Assembly: GCA_003427395.1 (NCBI GenBank)
Contig: BFEA01000012.1
Coordinates: forward strand, 2,423,809-2,473,279
Source: Chara braunii
Lineage: Eukaryota > Streptophyta > Charophyceae > Charales > Characeae
Direction of reading: 5' to 3'
DNA: 49,471 nt
The notes below the pieces were generated by a model. The model worked only from the letters and a program-made list of their open reading frames with translations, made no database searches and was not told the origin of the DNA. Shown here piece by piece: positions 43,400-49,471 of the stretch. The first letter of the stretch is position 1, and the number at the start of each line of letters is the position of its first letter. The position numbers and the translations under genes were made by a program.

Positions 43400-44290
43400 T
43401 TTCATAAGGCATAGGTCAGGCCACCTGAACTTACAGAGCGCGCCCAACTTAGCCAGGCCTAAAGTCAGATCACCTAAACTTATAGAGCGCATCTGACTTT
43501 GCCAAATATACACAAAACAGATGACACAACTACTTCTCTCTTCTTGGGCATGTGACTAGACCACTCTAGTCGCCCTGAACTGTTCAAATAGCCAAGTCGT
43601 ATATATCTCTCTGAACTTAATCTTCAAAGTGGACATAGGGCTGAGCCGCTCAACTTAAAACATTGCTCAGTTTGCCCAAGTTTACCTTCAGTTATACCTC
43701 TTACTTATACTCTCTTCAGTTTACGATAGGCTATAGTCACACCATCCAATCTTATAAAACCCGTGTCTGACTAACCTTTTTTTAGTAGGGTAATAATAAC
43801 GTATAGCCAAATTATAACCTTGGGTTCCAGCATGTGCGAGGCTTTGAGTCAGACCCCCTGAACTTACAGAAGGATCTAACTCTCTGCCAGATTCATTTCT
43901 CTCTCTACCATCATGTGTGTGGCATTGAGTCAACCCCCCTGAACTTACAGAAGGGTTGGCCCTTTGCCAAAGATCACTCCCTCAGAATAAAACCAGGAAG
44001 AGACTGAGCCACCTGAACTTACAGAACAGCTCGGCTCCCTCGTTCAGAAACAAAAAAACTTAAGAAAACCCAAGAAACAAGGCAACTCAGGGTACCTAAA
44101 CTTATAGAGCGCCCTGAGCTCCTAAAAATCAAACACAATCAAGCTTTCACAAATCAGAGCAGTCAGGGCACCTAAACTTATGGAGCGTTCTGACCCTCCA
44201 TGCAATTCACAGCACCGGGTCTTCCCAAACTTATGGGGACTTCTCAGTCTCCAAAGCATTCAGGCTTCCTAAACTTATAAGCGGTCTGAT
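43400..44290. repeat. CCTGAACTTACAGAGCG array in copy B
   Basis: CACCTGAACTTACAGAGCGC and variants recur near 43421, 43470, 43855, 43939, 44012, 44096, 44172, 44228 and 44270, in units of about 50-85 bp, each followed by a C(T/C)GACTCC-like block. Confidence 0.75.
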
Positions 44291-45399
44291 TGCTCCATGC
44301 AACCCAAAATAAACAAAGCGTTGGGCTCCCAACCTTAACGACCCAATCAATCCGCACACAATACCGCCTTCCTCCCAGCCTCTCCCCAGACGCAACCCCT
44401 TTTTGTTCACAATTTGCTTTCAGGCCATCAACAAGGCTGAAACTGAGGTTGCAGACACATTCCTTTACTTTAGTCTGACTTATGTCCTGAAAGTCAACCC
44501 AGAATCAAATATAGGATTCACACCATACACTCATTCAGACCATAGAAGGATGTACAGTTAGGGGTTAGAGTTGGGTTTATAGCAGGGGTCAGGGAATTAC
44601 CACTCAGTTCCCTGCCTCCATGACTCCTCCTTAGCCCCGGCAGAGCTCCCGCAATCGGTGGGGCGAACCTCCCACAGAGGCCTAACACGGATTATGGGTT
44701 ACAACCCTACCTACCGTCCTCCTCTCAGTATCAACAGACTAGACTTAGACTGAGAAGGACAAGGAGAGAAAGTATGAGACTCTCAGGTCCAAGAGAGGTG
44801 CACTCAGACTCGCAGGAGAGGGTTTTTCAGTCTTCAGCGTTTGAGGGTCCCGCAATGGCGGCGGAATGACTGCAGCAACTTAATCAATCCGTCAGTCAAA
44901 TTGCCGAGTTCAACCCCCCCCCTTAACGAACTCCCAAATCGTAGCAGTAGCCCCCTTCCAATGACTTGACCTCTCACTCGCGTTCGTGGGTCCAAAGGTG
45001 TTGACTACGGCCAAGCTTGTAACTTCTCAATCCACCCCTGGTTATCTCGGCTGGCTTTGTAAACTTTACAATAACCGGCAGGCAAACCCGCAATGATGGT
45101 CAAGCGGTAACGGCTTGGTCAAGGAGTCAATTATCAAGACCAACTCTCTGCCGACCCCTCAAATCACGGTTCCAACCTTCCTTCCCAGGCTCAGTCACTC
45201 CTCTTGAGTCCACACGCCGCTGCCCAACCGCACTGTGCAGCGGCCAACAATAGATGACAGCAGCCCCAACAGCTAGCAACTGCCTGCGCGCAGCCAACAG
45301 AAACAGCTTGTGCGCAGCAGTCAGCCGCACTGTCGTAGCAATAGTGCCTAGTGATCGCTGCAGCCCTCCGCACCAGCAGCACCAACCGTACCAGCCGCA

Positions 45400-47200
45400 A
45401 CATTTATCACACCGCCTGCAAAGCCAAAGTATCGAATCTGAAAATCAACGGGAGCATACTCTCGCCACCACCGACATGCATATCCAGTGCCCTTCTTCCT
45501 TGCTTGGCGTCCAACATTCATAGTCTATAAGCTGACAATACACTCCGGTTACTAGCTACTGGCTACCTGCGCATTGATAGTGCACCCTGCTGCCATTGAC
45601 AACAGCATCCGAAGTGCATGGGGACGTTGACCTTGTAGACCAACGCCAAGACTAGGTACGTGCTCCTCTCATCACCATCCACATCCTCCTTTCCAAGTTT
45701 GTTCTCATTCTGATAGCCCAATCTGCGGTCCCTGCAAGACTTGAACTCAAATGTGTGGTTCAACTGCTTCGTGTGCGCACCAACTGAGCAGTCTTCGAGC
45801 ATGCACAGTAAGAAGGGACCTTCCGCACAAACATAGAAGATACCCCTGCAAGAAGGAGACTAGGTGCGTACCGTTCTCCTTCACCCTTTTATTTCTCTGA
45901 CTCCTCTTCTCTGAATGTACCTAGTGTGAAGGTCCGACCAGGCCCACTCTGCCTTAGCGTTCTGCAACGTAACCAGGCAGGAGCGACTGCGGTCGGTCAG
46001 AGGTGGCTATGTCCCGTGCTATAGACTCAACTAGACAGCCCTTCGCCCTGGCCAGCTACGTATCCTCACTCACTTCTTTTCCTTTCTCTCTCTCTCCAAT
46101 GCCGATGCTGAGCACTCTATGCCGTTCGTCTGGGCTAAAACTCCGGAGCCAACCTTCCGTATGCTTGATTAATCACGATCCTAGTGATAGCAATGACCAA
46201 GGAGGTATGTCGCGCGGCCACGATGAGGGGTACAACTAAATCCCCCGCTCCCCCATTCACCGAACGTTCGAAGACAATAATAATAGAGAATATAGAATGA
46301 ATCTTCCCCTAAAACGTGGGGAGATACATGCCTTTCCCTTAGCAGAAAGGGAAGATTTACCCTCGACGTTACCCCTGCCGTTCGTACCTCCCTCTAGGCT
46401 CAGTGCGGCTGGCCTCATGTTACTTTCATCGATAGGACGAGTAGCGCCTCTGTCAACAAGTGAGTCTCCGAAACGTGTTGTCCTCACGCTGCTTCCATCG
46501 ATAGGTGAGCAATATCGGAATGAATCTTCCGCTAGAGCACGAAAAGATACATAGCAGCGTCCAAGCCTTTCTCACGGCGCAGCCTGTAGTCGTGCCCCTG
46601 CCCAAACAACTAATTCATAGGCAAATCTGGTACTGCCACCACGCCCGAATCGCCCGAAACCCCCAAGGTACCACTTCACCTCGCTCGATTCTGCAAAGAA
46701 TCGGGCGGGATAACAAATTTTTCTCCCGCCATGTCCGCTTTTCCCGTCATCCCCACGCACCCCCTTATCTTTCTCCCTCTCTTTGCACTAAATCCCTCAC
46801 TAATCTAACTGCAGATTCGGGGTCGCAGCTACCCGAAACCTCCGAAACAGATCTTCACTCGCTCGTTTCCCTTAAAAAACGAGCGAGTTTCACGGTCTCC
46901 GTCCTCACTGTTTCCATTCCCGCCATCGCCCCGCGTACTCCCTTCTCCTACTGACGTCTATTCCACTAACCTATCCTCCGAACTAACTCCGCTATCGTGT
47001 TCGCGATGGCCCAAAACCCCGGAGACGACTCTTTCCTCGCCCATTTCCGACTCGAGATGAGTAAACTACAACCTTCCCCTTCCGCCATACTCATCTCCCC
47101 TCCTACTCCGTCATCACCCTCATCGTTTCACATATATCTGGTCACTTTCCCATCCCGCTGTCAGGCGGCCACAAGCAGCGCGCCGCCTTAAAGCTGCGGT
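45400..47200. other. Unassigned sequence; one diverged internal repeat
   Basis: No gene recognised. CTTCCATCGATAGG-like phrases (46427 and 46490) and GAATGAATCTTCCnCTA (46297 and 46519) mark a diverged direct repeat of about 220 bp. The ORF at 46505-46954 (149 codons) shows no domain. Confidence 0.5.
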
Positions 47201-48060
47201 TTTGGGACTTACGCTCAGGGACAAGTCCGTGTTTTGACGGTACTCTGGTATGACCAGGCAACAAAAATTAGGGGAACTCAGGGCACCCCAGATTTTGGGT
47301 GCACTGAACCTTACGAGTAACCCTCAGGGATGGCAAAATGGGTAGCTGCTCCCGGCATATCTAGGGACCGTCATTTCAGCCCGATCCGAGGCTAGGCCTC
47401 GAATGGCCGGCCGCAAGGGGGCATCGCAGGGACTAACCCCGCTGCAACGTCTTTGTAGCATACGACCGCGGCCGAAATAAGGCCTCAAATTTTTGTCTAT
47501 TTTAGTACCAAAATTAAAGATCAGGAAAAGGGATTAAGACAAGTAGGGGAGAAGGGAAAAGCATAATATCCCTTAATTTCTTTATTTTTCACGGCATTTA
47601 ATTCAAAGGGGCTTACCCTTGTTATTTTATGATTGCCGGCAATGAAATTTGAAACATAGAAAAAGATTAAAAATGGTAAAAGAGAAAAAAAACAAAAGGA
47701 ATTCGGCCATTTATTTAAATTTTCTCGAAATTTAATTTTGGGGAACTTACAGTTGATTTACTATTTCCGACAATAGAATTAAGGAAAGGGAAGAATAATG
47801 AAAAACGATGAAAGGGACGGGAATCCAAGATTATTGGGAGATTGGCCTAATTTCGCCTCGATTACCTGCCATCAGCCCTAACCTCGGATTGAACATTTTC
47901 CCCGGATTTTAACAAGTTTTCACAAATGCCTATAGCCGAGGTTCCCTGCGTCGCTTTTGTTGGTTTGCTTGATTACTAACATTACCGTAGTTGGGATGTT
48001 CTGAGAGCGGGAGTCGGATGGATAGGTGCTACCTTGGGTCGACTATGGTGTTTGGTTCGG
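47201..48060. repeat. Weak tandem repeats, AT-rich in the second half
   Basis: From about 47580 two to three diverged copies of a unit of about 120 bp with TTTAATT(C/T)...GGGGCTTAC/GGGGAACTTACAG and (G/C)CGGCAATGAAATT/CGACAATAGAATT occur. 47201-47580 shows nothing recognisable beyond the palindrome-like GGCTAGGCCTCGAATGGCC. Confidence 0.5.
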
Positions 48061-48109
48061 TACGGGTACGAGGGTTGTTACGGAGTGGCTACGTCCTACG
48101 GTGTCTAAC

Positions 48110-48640
48110 GTGCTTCAGGTACGGTATGGGCCCGGTGACAGCTGTTTCACTACGGTGACTTATTTTCAGGTTTAGAACAGATGCGGTGATTTATTCTCAG
48201 GTCCGGGACCACTGTGATGATCTATTTCAGGTTCGGAACCTCTGCGGTGATTTATCTTCAGCCCTCCAGCCACTGCAGCGGTATATTTCTGGTTCGGTAT
48301 GGGGCCGGCGTCAATATGTTTCAGGCATGAGGCCACTACGGCGTCTCGTTTTCAGGGTCAGAACCCTCGTAGTGATTTATTTTCAGGTCTAGTACCACCG
48401 CGGTAGCTCAGTTCGTGTTCGGAACCGGCACCGTTACGGCAATTGTTTCAGGCTCGGTATGGGCTCGGCGACGGCTTGTTTCAGGCTTGGGGCCACTACA
48501 GTGACTTACTTTCAGGTTTGCGACTACTACAGTGATTTATTTTCAGGTTCGGAACCTTGACGGTGGTTTACTTCAGGCTCGGAACCACTATGGCAATACC
48601 TTTCGGTTTTTGACACCCATACGGCTCTTTATTTCAGACT
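48110..48640. repeat. Tandem array, about 30-bp unit, TTTCAGGTTCGGAACC
   Basis: About 16-18 imperfect copies of TTTCAGGTTCGGAACCACT followed by (A/G)CGGTGATTTAT. The heart of the unit, GGTTCGGAACC, is itself an 11-nt palindrome. Some copies have GGCTCGGTATGGG-type variants. Confidence 0.8.
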
Positions 48641-49150
48641 CACTTTCCTTTGGTTCGGCGTCACCTCGGTATGGCCTGCCACGATCACGAACAGTTACCT
48701 CAGGGTTGCCGTTGACTCGACCTAGACATGGTGAAACTCACTGCAGATTTGGGATGGTATGTTTCGGGTTCGGGATGTGTTTACCTTCAGCATGGTATGG
48801 CCCCGATCGATTCAGCTCGGGGTATGCTTGATTGCTTGATCTACTGGGCCGCAGTACTGATATGGCAGGCCATGATGGAACTCATACCGCTGAACTGGGA
48901 CTGGCCTAGTGATGATGAACCCAGGTCCAAGGCGCAGATGCGGTACCGCAGTGTCATTGCTCTAAGAGCAGACCCCGAATTGGAGCTGACCGCACTAATG
49001 GTCGAAAGTTGGTGCATGTTACTGTGGACGCCAAGTTTGTGGGACCGGTACCAATGTTTTTTTTTTTTTTTTTTCCTTCCCCGTGGCGCATCAGATTACC
49101 GGCGCACTTGCTCTCCGAAAAGCCCCTGGTCGGTTAGGCCCACGCGCGAT
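48641..49150. other. Unassigned sequence with one 141-codon ORF
   Basis: The plus ORF at 48728-49153 has a reasonable composition in its middle (for example WDWPSDDEPRSKAQMRYRS) but runs through a poly-T tract (49057-49074) and matches no family I know. No splice or promoter signal supports it. Confidence 0.3.
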
Positions 49151-49471
49151 TGAAGGGGATATAGGGGAGGGCAGCGAAGAGAGGGGGGATCGCATGCAAG
49201 GTGTGCCCGGCGTTCCGCAGTCTCGAGCCGCAGGTAGCCGGGAGGAGTACAGTGCGAGGCAGTTACAGGAGAGGGGGGATCGCATACAGGGTGTGCACGG
49301 TGGACACAACCGGGAACCGCGAATGTTGGGGGAGATGAGCAAGGCGTGCCCAGTTCGTCACTGCAAGGCAGCGCAGTTGGGAGCTGACGGTTACGAGGCA
49401 CGGCGTACCTGGCCCATCTTCCCAAGGGATCCGTGCGAACTCACGGTGTCGGGCGCAATCGGTCCGGCACC
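49150..49471. repeat. Partial tandem repeat at the window end
   Basis: GAGAGGGGGGATCGCAT(G/A)CA followed by (A/G)GGTGTGC occurs at about 49178 and 49270, about 91 bp apart, and the flanks resemble each other. The window ends before a third copy can be judged. Confidence 0.55.

Larger units (their letters stand above)
40240..45400 (+). repeat. Macro-repeat copy B, about 5.2 kb
   Basis: Collinear with copy A and directly adjacent to it. Landmarks are CAAGCGCATCGGTCTGG (40300), CGTATCCCCGCCGAGCTACC (40503), GACTAGCAATGC, GTTTGACTTTGACGGCTGCC (41202), TATCTGCAATCACATC (42000), CACCAGGGCTAAAGCCTTTT (42203), the 120-bp sub-satellite (42590-43150), the GAACTTACAGAG array (43400-44290), CCCGCAATCGGTGGGGCGAAC (split around 44650) and AGAGGGTTTTTCAG (44816). 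GC content is clearly higher than copy A at matching places. ORFs on either strand are short and unrelated between copies, which argues against coding function. Confidence 0.8.

Overview
This window looks like nuclear DNA of a eukaryote with a large, repeat-rich genome. There are no prokaryotic operons, the few protein remnants are intron-broken or stop-riddled, and almost every kilobase is satellite, microsatellite or transposon. The retroelement type (a Penelope-like element with its GIY-YIG nuclease upstream of the reverse transcriptase and a Gly/Asn/Trp-rich zinc-knuckle ORF1) and a transposon-style Ulp1 protease suggest the green lineage, perhaps a streptophyte alga such as Chara. That is a guess from family knowledge, not shown by the sequence. 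No intact host gene, rRNA, convincing tRNA or CRISPR array was found.

Layout. 1-1620: two tandem arrays (about 202-bp units, then a GTTGGATCC-containing unit). 1620-2740: a GC-rich single-copy stretch with a good TATA box (2242) and a 15-bp minisatellite. 2738-3690: a dense array of perfect and near-perfect palindromes, with four tandem units of about 180 bp. 3706-8224: a decayed, probably intron-containing gene ending in a Ulp1/C48 cysteine protease domain that keeps its His, Asp, Gln and Cys but carries three in-frame stops. Its 3' end runs into a small tandem array. 8.4-12.6 kb: AT-rich DNA and a diverged satellite holding three copies of a 0.52-kb MITE. 12.7-14.5 kb: a 91-bp satellite with ambiguous bases. 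14.5-24.3 kb: assorted minisatellites, two related hAT-like MITEs (16.2 and 22.0 kb), a tRNA-related SINE candidate (21.4 kb) and three dyad hairpins (22.95-23.23 kb).

24.7-33.3 kb is a layered nest. A satellite of about 60 bp built on CCCCTAAGTTGGGG was split by TA-microsatellite DNA. This holds two hAT-like MITEs side by side (25184-31270 and 31292-32066). The first MITE was then hit by a complete minus-strand Penelope-like element of about 5.35 kb (25368-30713), with 64-bp terminal direct repeats and an 11-bp target-site duplication.

33.4-45.5 kb is built from a non-coding macro-repeat of about 5 kb: one partial inverted copy (about 33.4-34.8 kb) and two direct tandem copies (about 35.26-40.2 and 40.24-45.4 kb). 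Copy A carries a 685-bp hAT-like MITE and a fourth copy of the 0.52-kb MITE. Copy B supplies the empty site for the hAT-like insertion. 45.5-49.5 kb holds weak repeats, a 30-bp palindromic tandem array (48.1-48.6 kb) and nothing recognisable as a gene.

The elements do not form a pathway. What unites the window is the history of insertion, tandem amplification and decay. Many in-frame stops in the decayed ORFs are TGA or TAG, which fits Trp-codon G-to-A change as expected from cytosine methylation and deamination.
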